NCBI GenBank assembly: GCA_001599595.1
Contig: BCHH01000004.1
Span: 1,071,997 to 1,135,996, forward strand
Reading direction: 5' to 3'
Source of the DNA: Beverwykella pulmonaria
Taxonomy: Eukaryota; Ascomycota; Dothideomycetes; Pleosporales; Melanommataceae
DNA length: 64,000 bases
Positions 9,139 through 20,043 of the stretch are shown piece after piece. The stretch's first letter is position 1; the number at the start of each line of letters is the position of its first letter. The translations under genes and the position numbers were made by a program. The notes under the pieces are model-generated. The model ran no database searches and was not told the DNA's origin. It saw nothing but the letters and a program-made list of their open reading frames with translations.

Positions 9139-11058
9139 ATGGCACTCATTAAGCGTTACGGCGTCTACACGGCCATCGCTGCCTTCATTCTCTACACACT
9201 CTACTCGCTGAGTTTCCCGTACCAGCCTGAGGGCCCTCCCGCTCCGCATGGCAAAGATAAACATGATACGAAGAAAGGCAAGGACCCACCGAAACAGCCG
9301 CCCTCGCCAAAATCCTACAAATGGGCCAAGCTGGGTTTAAAGTACCCCGTCGAGTCCATGGTAGCATTACCCACCGGCGAGCCCACACCTCTCCCAAAGA
9401 TCCAGCACACTTTCAAGGAGGAAGATGCCACCGCGAAGAATATTCGGAAAACGAGGCGTAAGGAGGTCAAGAAGGCGTTCGAGACTTGTTGGCGAAATTA
9501 TCGCCAAAAGGCTTGGATGCGGGATGAGTTGAAACCTATCAGCGGAGAGTCAGCGGATACATTTGGAGGGTGGGCAGCAACGCTGATCGATGCGCTGGAT
9601 ACACTGTGGATTATGGGCTTCAAGGAGGAGTTTACGTCGGCAATGAAGGACGTGGAAAAGATTAACTTTGGGAGAACCCCTGTGGAGAAGGTCAACATTT
9701 TTGGTACGAAGACCCTATTACGAAAAGCAAGCGTGTGCTGATTTTTATGCTCTGTAGAGACTAACATCAGACATCTCGGTGGCCTGCTCGCAGCTTACGA
9801 ACTTAGTGGCGAGGAACGCCTCCTCAAGAAAGCCAAAGAAGTAGGCGAGATGCTTTACCATGCCTTCGACACACCAAACCACATGCCGATAGCACGATGG
9901 GACTTCCACAAAGCCGGCGCGGGCGAAGCCCAAGTCGCCGATGAGTCGGTTCTGGTTGCTGAAATTGGGTCGCTCTCCATGGAGTTCACTCGTCTGTCTC
10001 AACACACCAAAGACCCGAAATGGTATGACGCCATCACCCGCATTACACGCGTTTTGGAACAACAACAGGGGAGCACAAAACTGCCAGGCATGTGGCCCAT
10101 AGTTGTCAACGCAAAGAAACCCGACTTCACGCGCGACAACGGCTTCTCACTCGGCGCAATGGCAGACTCTACATACGAATACCTCGCCAAAACGTACGCG
10201 CTCCTCGGCGGCCAGGAACCGGTATACAAGAAGATGTACGAGAAGTCCATGGAGACCGCCATTAAGCACACACTTTACCGGCCCATGACGCCTGACAACG
10301 CCGACATGCTTATGGCAGGCTTCGTCCGCGTCGAAGATTCTGTGCCTACCCTCGCCCCCAAAATGGAGCATCTTGTCTGCTTCGCGGGCGGCATGTTCGC
10401 GCTTGGAGGCAAGATCTTCGACATCCCGGAGCATGTGACTATTGGCCGGAAGTTAGCGGACACGTGCGTGTGGGCGTACAAAGCTTCTCCAGCAGGCATC
10501 ATGCCCGAAGTCTCGCACTTGTTCACATGCCCCAACACCACAGCCTGTCAATGGGACGAGAAAGCGTGGAAAGACGCGGTAGCCTCCAAAGCTGATCTCA
10601 GCACCGAAAAGGATCCACTACAAAACATTGCGAATTTGCGGCTGCCCCAAGGCTTCACTGCCATCGACGACAGGCGGTATATCCTCCGCCCGGAAGCGAT
10701 CGAGAGTGTGTTTATCTTGTATCGGATTACGGGCGAGCAGCAGTGGCAGGCGGCGGCTTGGGACATGTTTACGGCTATCCAGCAGAATACGCAGACGGAG
10801 TTTGGGAATGCGGCGTTGTCAGATGTGAGCGCGGAGAATCCACCGAAGGAGGATTCTATGGAAGTAAGTCTCTCCAACCGTACGCACGCGCGTGGAATCA
10901 GAAAAAAGGTTAACAAGAAGCAGAGTTTCTGGATGGCCGAGACGTTAAAGTACTTCTACCTCATTTTCAGCGACCCCAACTATATCAGTCTAGACGACTA
11001 CGTTTTCAACACCGAGGCGCATCCTTTTAAGATCCCAAAGCCGAAGGCGAAGGCGTAG
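9139..11058 (+). CDS. class I alpha-1,2-mannosidase (GH47), type II membrane protein
   Basis: Exons 9139-9703, 9758-10863 and 10924-11058 give 601 aa. The last intron is 60 nt, phase 0 and stop-free, so a plain ORF reads through it; removing it restores the conserved ESFWMAETLKYFYL. A short cytoplasmic N-end plus a hydrophobic segment (residues about 10-28, YTAIAAFILYTLYSL) is a signal anchor, followed by a lysine/proline stem. GH47 marks include TFGGWAATLIDALDTLWIMG, RHLGGLLAAYELSG, FDTPNHMP, LRPEAIESVFILYRITG and the C-terminal TEAHPF that contributes the calcium-binding threonine. The enzyme trims alpha-1,2-mannose from N-glycans in the ER/Golgi. The FDTPNHMPIARW variant points to a fungal-specific subgroup rather than ER Mns1. 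Confidence 0.92.
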
Positions 11059-11814
11059 CTGATAGATTGAGCACGTTCAAACCTACGGTATAGTGCGTAC
11101 GACGTGAGAGTATCTAGCATGAAGCAGGGCGCCGTCCCAAGACGAGCAATGACTTTGGAAGAAGCGAGGTCAAACTGTATAGAACTCCGTGAGGTTCTTA
11201 TTGATAGTTTTGTTAGCTGTCGGATGTTTAAATGGTAGGTAGATAAGTCAGCGATGGAAAAGCCTGCCCGTTGTAGATACCCCGTACGGGCGCGGCGTTA
11301 CGCAGCTAATCAATATAATATATGATATGGGCCCAGCAGCAAATTATATAGTCCTTTCTGTGACAAGCTTCCTCTCATCATATTATGTGAAGGAGCTTGC
11401 TTGAGCCTTTTGAGCTCCCGGACGTGCGATGGCGGACTTTGATCCATTTTCACTGTTTGGCTTGTCACACTGTGTTTTAATGGATGTAGACCTTTCTAGC
11501 AGACATGATGAAGTTTGTCCTGTCGTCACTCAGGGGCGTTACAAACTCCTGGCAGAAATAGTACAGTTCAGTTGGGAGAGTTGGTCTTTTTTGGAGTGGT
11601 GGCAGATTTGGGTAGAGGATGGAGTAGATAACAACTTGCGACGAAGGATAGGTCAAAATAGCAGACACATCAGTATGAGGAAAGTTTTAGATGTTTTGAT
11701 TATGAATTGTAGTGTGACTATATGCCTCCTATGATAATAGCCATCGTTGTGCTAACATTAGCATCAAATAGTTCCGTCTCATGACAGGTAAATCGTATAG
11801 GCTGTGAAGAGCAC
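11059..11814. other. intergenic between tail-to-tail genes
   Basis: The mannosidase and UCH genes converge here, so this stretch holds both 3' UTRs. A plus-strand frame at 11429-11734 lacks coding character. A small GTACGGG-type word near 11280 is the only GC-rich spot. Confidence 0.4.
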
Positions 11815-13380
11815 CTACTTCCCACACTTCTTCACAGGCCCCTTGCCCTTCCTCGAGTCCTCAGGCATGAATCTCTCCATGTTCTCCTCCATCCACCCAT
11901 TCTCGGCCAGCATCTCGCACCACTTCTTAATCAAAGGGCCCAAGTCTGTGCGTCGCTCGCGCGCCTTTTGGTTCTCTTCCTCCTCGTGGCCCATCTCAAC
12001 GAAGATCTGCTCGCGAAGACGGATCAGCTCGTTGCACAGCTCGGAGCAGCGCTTTAGCAGCTGTGGGAACTCCTTGGCGTCGATTTCCTTGCTGACGTCG
12101 GCGGGGACCGTAGCTTCGGCGAGCATGTTCTCGAAGATGCCAATAGAGTCGAGCATACTTGGCGTGATAGGGTCGGCAGGGTCGACGCCTTCCTCGGGGG
12201 CGGGGAGGAAGTCGGCCCACGCCGGGTTGATGGCGGAGATGCGCGACTTGGCTTTCCTGAAGGTTGCGATGGTGATGCACATCTCGCTGCGGAGGCGCGC
12301 GATCGGGGCTTGCGCGATGGCGATGATGCTGTAGTCATTGTCGCCAGCGGCCATGATGGTGTTAATGTGCTGCGAAGTAACCGTGAGCCAGTCGTCGGTA
12401 GTACCCGTATTGTATGCACCCATGAGAGTCGGCCGGTAGTCCATGCCGTCGAGCTTCCAGATTTCATTGTCAACGGGGACGAATGCGATGAAGTGGTGCG
12501 CACTGTCTTCAAAGCTGGCGTCGCTGTCATTTGATTCTTCGGAGCCGCGGCGAGAGAATTTAGTCTTCATACTATTCTTCTTCTTTTGCTCCGTCCTATT
12601 CACCTTATATGCGAGTTGCTTGTCGTTCTCCAGGATGTCCATCTTCTTGGCAAAGGAGTTGTGGATATTCTTGAGGAAGTCAAAGCTCGAGAGTGCCTCG
12701 CCCCGCTGAAAGGGTGTCAGGGGTGCGGTAAACACTCTGAACTGGCGGAGATGCTCGCCTATGTCGACAACTTTGTCGTAATTCATCAGGGTGTTGATCA
12801 TGGCAAGTGTGGCGCAACTGTTTTGGCCTGGAAGCTGGTTGGCAAACCACACGTTAGGAGGACACTCCTCTTCTTGATTCTCGGAGTTGACCTGGCGGGC
12901 ACGAAAGAGGAGAATCAAGCTGTATATGGGCTGCGGGATCTCGGCGAGGATCTCAGGGTCGAGAAAAAAGACATCGCGGACCGTGACGCCCCTCACGCCC
13001 ATCTCGCGGAGCATGACAGAGAAGAGGCTGGGATCAGACTCGATATCGCAGAAGCCCTGCCAGGTCTCCTGGTCATGCTTTGTGGCGGATATCTCTGACG
13101 GGTTTGGGAATCGCAAAGTGGTTGGGCTGCGCTCGGTGGGCGCAGTTGGGTCCTCCTTAGTCTTCTTGTTGCCAGATTCCTCCTTGGTCTTCTTGCTGAC
13201 ATGTTCGTCCATTTTCTCCGTGGTCTCCATGATCTTGGCTATGTTTCTCTTCCTCGAGGGGCTTAGAGAAGCTTCTTTTGGCGGGTTCGCAGAGGTGCCG
13301 TTGGTGACTGAAATATCCTTCTTGCTGGCAGACTTGGGAGTGGTCTTTGGGGCTACCATTTTGGGGGTTTTGGGACTCAT
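11815..13380 (-). CDS. ubiquitin C-terminal hydrolase, UCH37/BAP1-like (peptidase C12)
   Basis: A single intronless minus-strand frame encodes 521 aa. A lysine-rich N-terminal extension of about 90 residues (probable nuclear localisation) precedes the UCH fold: ESDPSLFSVMLREMGVRG at the start, NQLPGQNSCATLAMINTLMN with the oxyanion glutamine and nucleophile cysteine, and HHFIAFVPVDNEIWKLDGM with the catalytic histidine and aspartate. A long helical C-terminus with EENMERFMPED resembles the ULD-type tail of UCH37/BAP1. Family members remove ubiquitin at the proteasome or from histone H2A. The acidic insert between cysteine and histidine is the crossover-loop region. It is divergent from POM152. 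Confidence 0.88.
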   Translation of the reverse strand: MSPKTPKMVAPKTTPKSASKKDISVTNGTSANPPKEASLSPSRKRNIAKIMETTEKMDEHVSKKTKEESGNKKTKEDPTAPTERSPTTLRFPNPSEISATKHDQETWQGFCDIESDPSLFSVMLREMGVRGVTVRDVFFLDPEILAEIPQPIYSLILLFRARQVNSENQEEECPPNVWFANQLPGQNSCATLAMINTLMNYDKVVDIGEHLRQFRVFTAPLTPFQRGEALSSFDFLKNIHNSFAKKMDILENDKQLAYKVNRTEQKKKNSMKTKFSRRGSEESNDSDASFEDSAHHFIAFVPVDNEIWKLDGMDYRPTLMGAYNTGTTDDWLTVTSQHINTIMAAGDNDYSIIAIAQAPIARLRSEMCITIATFRKAKSRISAINPAWADFLPAPEEGVDPADPITPSMLDSIGIFENMLAEATVPADVSKEIDAKEFPQLLKRCSELCNELIRLREQIFVEMGHEEEENQKARERRTDLGPLIKKWCEMLAENGWMEENMERFMPEDSRKGKGPVKKCGK

Positions 13381-13908
13381 GATGGTGGGTTCAGGGTTCA
13401 GACAAAAATGGGGCTGTGAATGAAAATGGGAGGTAGAGAAAAGTGGAAAGTCAAGTTTGTGGGATGTTTGGAGGAGAGAGGAAATGGAAGCAAAGCTGCA
13501 TGATGAAGGGTTTTAACGCAGGCGGGCTGCCTATTGTGGCTATTATCCCAGCCTCAACAACAGAAAGCGAGCAGACTTTACTTTGGCGTGAGTTGCGTGG
13601 TGGAATGATGAACTGAAGGAAGAGGGTAATGAAAGTGGATGGTGGCCTGGGCGAATTCTATACATCGCTCTTGAGCGCGCTTCTGATTGGCCGGTGCGGC
13701 GACGAATGCCAAGACCTAACTGACCTCGCGACGCGATTGTTTGACCGGCGAAAACATTCACACCAAAACTGCCAGCGCTCAAACAATCCCCCCCCCAACC
13801 CATGCCTTAGCCTCCAGGTTTTCTCTATCCCACTCTATTCTCTCCGTGCGCCGCTCTCGCCCAACCCATGACCACACCCACGACCACGCTCCTCTGCCAC
13901 CGGGCGCG
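13381..13908. promoter_or_regulatory. divergent promoter, UCH-like / POM152
   Basis: The two start codons are 528 bp apart and point away from each other. The spacer includes TGATTGGCC near 13684 (a CCAAT box on the minus strand), CT-rich tracts near 13820-13850 and a C8 run near 13790. Pyrimidine-rich leaders of this kind are usual just upstream of fungal starts. Confidence 0.5.
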
Positions 13909-16900
13909 ATGAACGGCACACCACGCCGAGGACCAGGCGGATTTCCGGGCACACCGCAAACAAATCGCCCAGCCAGCTCTCCCAACCCAAATGCGTCGAC
14001 ATCTACTCCAAGCCGTCCGAATGTCCGGTCATCGCTGCCAGATGTGCCCAAGACCACCGAGCAAGCCAGCTCAGGGCCTCTGATTCCCACGGACATCCTA
14101 GATGCCGCGTCGCAACGCGCCTACTTGTTCCTGTTTTACATACTCCTGGTGGGATGGAAGCTATACGATTTCTACACGCTGGCAGTCGAGGAGGACCAGT
14201 CGCTGGTGTCGTGCCTAAAATGGTGCTTCTTGGACATGGTGTTTATATTTGGGGTGCCCCTGCTTGAGATACCGTGGCTGGAATGGAGCAATGCGACTGC
14301 CTTCATACTCTTCGTCCTGCATGCGGGCTTGGATGTGATGCTCATGTTCCGAATCGGGGTTCCTCTGCAAGCCTGGGCGCTCTCCCTGGTGGCCTTCCTA
14401 TGGGACAGCGAATTGGCTATCAGCGAGCGGAGCGTGAAGCCGGGGCCTATTCTCCACAACGCATCTTTGATTCTCGGAAAGCAGATCATCAACATATTGC
14501 CTGAAGGGTAGGCCACAGACACCCCTTCCACTGAGCGCTACTAACTTGACCCTTAGATCTGCGATAATAAACCCCGACAAGCTATCCTTCTGCCTCAACT
14601 CCACCGTCACCCAGCTTGAGATCCCCATTTTGATCAACCAAACCGAGCCTGTTGAAATCGAACTCCTGCGCATTGACATTGAAAGCAACCAAAACGAGAC
14701 AATACTCATCAAGAAAAGCGAGATTAAGAGCCTTTTGAAGAAGGCTAGGAAGTCGGCTAAGAATACAGACCCGACTAGTCCGTTACTACTACGGCACACA
14801 GTGAAGAAGACGGGCATATACCTCCTGAAAAAGGTCCTGGACCAGTCCAAGCTTGAGGTGCGGCCACGACTGTCGAACGTCATCATTGCAACATGTCCAT
14901 CGGCCCACGTGAAGCCAACAGGAAACAATCGCTGCCGGAATGACCTCTCAGACATCACTTTGGAAGTGGAAGGAATACCGCCACTCAGCATCAAGTATCG
15001 GTTGACAGTAAACAATAAGCCTCGGGAAGCCTCTGAATTTCAGAGCCTCCAACCTGACGACTTTGTGTCTCCGTTGTCGAGACATACCTCACAGGCTCTG
15101 ATTAAGAATGGCCGGGAGGACATCTCGTGGGCAAGGTCTCAGAAGCTAACAGTTTCTCTAAACGAGACTCTCACCCATAGCGGAGTCTGGGAATATGCCA
15201 TCGAAGAAGTGAGAGACGCGCTCGGGAACTTCGTTAGTTACCTTGGGACCGATGATGAAGAGCGCCCCAAGGCCAAGGCTACAGCAATTCCACAGTCCTT
15301 CAAGGTGCACGAACGACCAACCGCCACTCTGGACGGATGCAACGCGCAACATCCTCTTCGAGTTCCAAAAGGCAATCCGACGCTCCTTCCCGTCAAGTAC
15401 AGCTCGACTGGCCAGGGTCCCATTAGCTCGCCGCACACCGTTGAATATCTCTTCACCCCTGAAGCCGAAGTACTTGCCGACGGTGATCATAGCGCGAACG
15501 CGGAGCTCAAGTCGCAGACCCTTAGGAGCGTTCGGGAGCAGCCCAAGATTCTCGAGGCTGGACTGTACACTCTCAAATCTGTATCGACTGAGTTCTGCAG
15601 AGGGGAAGTTCTTGAGCCAGCTTCCTGTTTGCTTCAGAATCCTCCAGAACCAGAGTTGTCTCTGAGCAAGGAGGATATTGTAGACAAGTGTGCTGGCAAT
15701 CCCATTGGCCTTCGTGTTGGGCTGGACTTTATCGGTAGTCCCCCGTTCTACGTCAAGTATACGGAACAAAAGGACCATCAGAGATTTACAACAAAAATCG
15801 TCCAGATTGCCACCCTTAGTAGCACGATCGACCTCACACCTCCGGATGAAGGCCATTGGACGTACACGTTTGATACCATCCGTGACTCGGTATACGATGA
15901 GCGACCCTTGAAGGACATGACACTATCACAATCAGTCAAACCGCCTGCCTCCGCTCACTTCATTGAGGCCCATCGACCCCAGCAGGCTTGCATTGACGAA
16001 ATTGCAGAGTTCGACGTTGGCCTACGGGGTGAGAGTCCCTGGAGGTTAGAGTATGAGCTTGTTCACAATGGCAAGCGGAAAAAGCACACAGTCGATGTGA
16101 ATGAGCCGCACTATACGATCAAGACGGACAGGCTCTCCAACGGAGGCGAATATACTGTTTCTCTAGCCAGCGTCACCGACAAATCGAACTGCAAGATTTT
16201 CTTGAAAAAAGAAGCTAAAGTCAATGTCCGACATGAGCGTCCGAAGGCCTACTTTGGACACATCGAAGGCAAGCAGGTTGTCATGGCTCTGGAGGGGGGC
16301 AGACCTGTGGAGCTACCCCTTCGTCTCACTGGAACTGGACCTTGGAAACTGAAGTACAAGACATTGGATTCGGACGAGATCAAGCAAACCAGCGTTTGGA
16401 ACGCCAATGACAATCTCGCCATTAAAGCCGAGGGCACGTATAAACTCTTGACTGTTCACGATTCAATCTGTCCGGGATTCATCGACGAAAAGGCGAGCCA
16501 ATTTACTGTCTCCTGGGTCCCTCGACCAAAACTCAATATACCTACATCTGACTCTATGATTTTCGAGGGAGGACATTACCTCAAGGAGGCTATTTGTGAG
16601 GGTGACGAGGATTCCTTCGACGTGGCTCTGACCGGTAAGTCAATTCTATTCATCCCTTATGTTACTCGCTAAAATGGTCTCAGGCAATGCGCCTTTCGAA
16701 GTGAAATATGAATGGTTCATGAAGGATAAGAAGCGGGGAACAAACAGTGCAACTGGTAACAAACAGATGCGAGCACCTGGTGGATCTGCATCCATTCACG
16801 CAGAGACTGCGCAGGCTGGCACGTACGAGTACAAATTCGTTCAGCTCTCCGACAGCAAGTATGACCACGACAAAAAGCATTTCTCTCCGGTTACTGTCCA

Positions 16901-17804
16901 GCAAACGGTCCATCCTCGCCCCAGCGCTCGCTTCAACTTTCCTGGAAAGACATACAGCTACTGCTCGCGTGAGTCGGATGGCGAGGAAGTGATTCCGATG
17001 ACATTTGAGGGAGTGCCGCCATTCTATCTCGAGGTTGAGATCAAGCACTCGGGCACTCCAAAGCCAGAAATCAGCATCCATAAGAACATTCCTTCGACCA
17101 AATACGACCTTAAAATTGAGCACCGCAAACTGCATCTTGGGCACTCCGCCATCTCAATTCGAAAGATTCGAGATGCACGAGGCTGTACATTCAAACCCTT
17201 ACCTGCCAGTCCGCGCGTCCAAGTCAGCGTCCACGACGCCCCGACCGCCACTCCTCTCGAAGACCGGACCGATTTCTGCGTCGGCGAGCGTCTCTCCTTT
17301 GCGCTCGGCGGCCAGGTTCCATTCACTATCTACTACACCTTCGAGAAGCAAGAGCGCAAGGCTTCAAATGCAGGCACTACCTTCCGCCGCCTCGCCGAGC
17401 TCCCAGGAACCTTCACCATTACGGGCCTGCGGGACTCCGCGTCGGAATGTCTCGCCTCGCTCAACCTGGTCAAGGAAATCCACCCCATCCCCTCGGTCCG
17501 TCTTTCCGGCGGTCAGGTGTCTGAAGTCGACATTCATGAGGGTGGGGGCACCGACCTCGAGTTTACATTCACGGGTACGCCGCCGTTCGAGTTCACGTAC
17601 ACGCGGAGCACAAACGCGCACCGGGGGAAGAAGAGCAAGGTGCTCGAGATTCGGACTGAGATTAGTCACGAACATTACCTAAGTATACCTGTGCAAGAGG
17701 AGGGTACATACGAGGTTATCAGCATCAAGGACCGGTGGTGCAGTTTCGCGAGACAGATAGAGGGGGTTGAGGTTAAGGGGGGACAGAAGCTGTTGACGTA
17801 TTGA
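13909..17804 (+). CDS. POM152: nucleoporin POM152, pore-membrane protein
   Basis: Exons 13909-14507, 14557-16634 and 16684-17804 give 1,265 aa, the normal POM152 length. The first 60 residues are proline/serine-rich, followed by three hydrophobic segments (about residues 70-90, 105-125, 130-165) that anchor the protein in the pore membrane, and then a long lumenal array of Ig-like repeats, seen as recurring blocks such as GIPPLSIKYRL, GSPPFYVKYTE, GESPWRLEYEL, GTGPWKLKYKT, GNAPFEVKYEW and GTPPFEFTYTR. POM152 forms the lumenal ring of the nuclear pore complex. Start 13909 was chosen over an in-frame upstream start because the conserved part begins there. Both introns have strong GTAGGC/GTAAGT donors and correct phases. 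Confidence 0.95.
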
Positions 17805-19083
17805 ATGGGGGAAAAGTTAGGTGCATTTTCGAGGCGTTTTGGGGCAACGTGATTTGACAGGCAATATTTCTTAGTTTTAGCAGACTTTTTTTTGGAACAG
17901 TGTACGAAGCAAAGTAGAGCGAAGAGAGAGAGTGTGTGTAATATGTACGAAATACCCGTCTGTAACCTGTTTGGTGAATACATGACCTATCACCTACTCT
18001 TGTAACACCTTCCCTTTTGCCGCCTGTTCGCTTCGTTCGACTACCTCTGTTATGAGAAAGTGAAATGTTAGAACTCTGGCTCTTTGATACGCATATCCAC
18101 CTGAGTAACACAGCAAGCCCATGAATTACGTGTATGGTCAGTCTCCTTCGCTAATATTGATCGAATCCTGGCCAGAATTCATGATTAAAACAGCCGCAAC
18201 AACGCATGAGGATGGTTCAAATTACATAGATCTCCTGTGGATGTCTATGCAACCTGTGCAATGCCTCTCTGACAATTTATTTCAGCTTGCCTTACAAGAT
18301 ACGTCTATTAGGAAATACATGTGCGTCTTAGACTATCGAGTACTGCTCTGTTATTCATACCCCTGCCTAACGAAAGGGGTGTGACGTACTTCGCAAGCGA
18401 GCGCCGCTTCCAAAAATACACCAAAGAATCAGTGTTTTGAAGCTAAGTATCTCAACAACTACGTTATAATAGATTACAAACTTCATAAAAAGGTTATTTA
18501 ATATATAATGTACAATGTATAATATACTATTAAGCTTACTGATCTCTGAGTTTACAAATTATGTAGATTTAATGATTTGACTTTGTTTTTCCCTCCACTT
18601 TTGAGTATCTTAAAAATGACATATTTAACTGTGTTAAAACTCTGTAAAGATATAGACCGTACGTGGAAAAGCTTATTTATAAAGTTTTATAATTTACTAT
18701 GGAAGTAGTCGTGGAGATATTTAACTTCAAAATATTAGTTGTTTTTTTGTGTGTTTTTTGGATGCGGCGCTCGCTTGTGAAGTATGTTACTCCTTCCTGT
18801 CACGGTAAATTAGTGCATTCACCGCAGCTTGCTATTAGTGCTTCTCCATTCCTTGTAGTTTCTCGGTACTTAATTTTAGCTTTGTTAATCAATGCTGGCA
18901 ATGGAGCTCAAGCACTAAACTACAATTAAGCTAGTTACGCTACCCTAATTGTGATTCGTTAAGTTATTTTCTCGTGGATAATTTCGTGGTCACGTTGTCG
19001 CCATGCCAGATATGAGAGGGTCAGAAATTTGAAAATTAATATATACTCATCTCACTCTCCCCTTCCAAGCCCTTCATTATACG
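17805..19083. other. intergenic, AT-rich tract
   Basis: The POM152 and bHLH genes converge here. From about 18400 to 18720 the sequence becomes very AT-rich (for example AATATATAATGTACAATGTA), unlike its neighbours, and may be decayed repeat DNA. The frames at 18121 and 18699 do not look coding. Confidence 0.45.
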
Positions 19084-20043
19084 TCATTCATCCTCCCCAC
19101 TCTCTTTCTCCTTCACACTCCTCCCACCTCTTCCTCTCAACCTCCTCACCCGCTCCAACAACGCATCCCTCTCCCGCTCTACGCTCTTGATATACTCAAT
19201 CGCGGCTGCCAAAACCATGGCCTTACTCGGTTTTGCGACCCCCATGACATCGCACTTTTCGTGCTGAGGAAGGGTCGGAACCGCGCGCCGTAGTAGCTCG
19301 AGTGATGTGTTGAGGCCTTCGCGGTATTTGCGCTCGACTTGGTTGTGCGGCATGCGTTGAGAGGGGTGATCGGAACTCGAGGGGGGGCTGCAGGATGAGA
19401 ATGAGGATGTGGGTCGGGAGAGGCGGGGACGGCCGCGTTTGCGTGGAGTAGGTTGAGGTGTGGGGTTTGAGGGAACCGAGGACAGGGATTCGCGCTTCAG
19501 TGGCTGCGGCGTGGCTTGTTCGAATGGAAATTCACGCTTCAGTGACCGAGGGGAATGCGAGGGTGAATGTGGTGAGGTGGGCGTGGTGGGGTGCACAGTT
19601 TCCGGAGTGGAGCTGCCGCTGTTGGTACATGAGACTTTTCCCGGAGATATGCATCGCGGAGTGGGGAGATTAAATGGGCTTGTAGTAAATGCGTCATTGG
19701 AAGCTCCAATTGGGCCCGAGACAGAGGATTGAGACCAAGGGTTGGCCTTTGTAAATGGTGTCTGAACAGCGGGTGCGGCTATTGGCGAAGTCGAAGCGGA
19801 GTCGAAACCGGGCTGACGCATGCTCACGAGCGTGAAATCCCCCTGTAAGGTGGGCATGGTACGGTCAAAGAAGGAATCATGCTCAAAGAAGCTGTCGAAG
19901 GCGTAGTCTGGAAGTGGGGTGTTGTTGAATGGGTCCGTGAAGTATATTTGTTCGCATGTTTCTGCGGAGGAGAGGGATTCTAAGGGTGGCGAGGGGTATG
20001 TGTTGGTGGAGGTGAGGTATGGGGATAGATATGTGGTGTGCAT
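19084..20043 (-). CDS. bHLH transcription factor, SREBP-type basic region
   Basis: A single-exon 319-aa protein. Residues about 1-200 are Ser/Thr/Pro-rich, probably an activation region, followed by an AT-hook-like basic patch RKRGRPRLSRP and then the bHLH: HNQVERKYREGLN as basic region and helix 1, a loop with EKCDVMGVAKPSKAMVL, helix 2 AAAIEYIKSVER, and a leucine-containing extension. In HNQVERKYR a tyrosine occupies the position that is arginine in most bHLH proteins, the hallmark of SREBP-type factors that can bind SREs as well as E-boxes. No transmembrane helices follow, so it is not a membrane-released SREBP. The targets are unknown. Confidence 0.85.
   Translation of the reverse strand: MHTTYLSPYLTSTNTYPSPPLESLSSAETCEQIYFTDPFNNTPLPDYAFDSFFEHDSFFDRTMPTLQGDFTLVSMRQPGFDSASTSPIAAPAVQTPFTKANPWSQSSVSGPIGASNDAFTTSPFNLPTPRCISPGKVSCTNSGSSTPETVHPTTPTSPHSPSHSPRSLKREFPFEQATPQPLKRESLSSVPSNPTPQPTPRKRGRPRLSRPTSSFSSCSPPSSSDHPSQRMPHNQVERKYREGLNTSLELLRRAVPTLPQHEKCDVMGVAKPSKAMVLAAAIEYIKSVERERDALLERVRRLRGRGGRSVKEKESGEDE

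Noticed and set aside
11429..11734. 101-codon plus-strand frame after the mannosidase
   Set aside because: It shows no domain, codon bias or splice support and lies in a convergent 3' region.
18121..18929. Two small frames in AT-rich DNA
   Set aside because: Their composition matches the surrounding AT-rich non-coding sequence; no domain or intron support.
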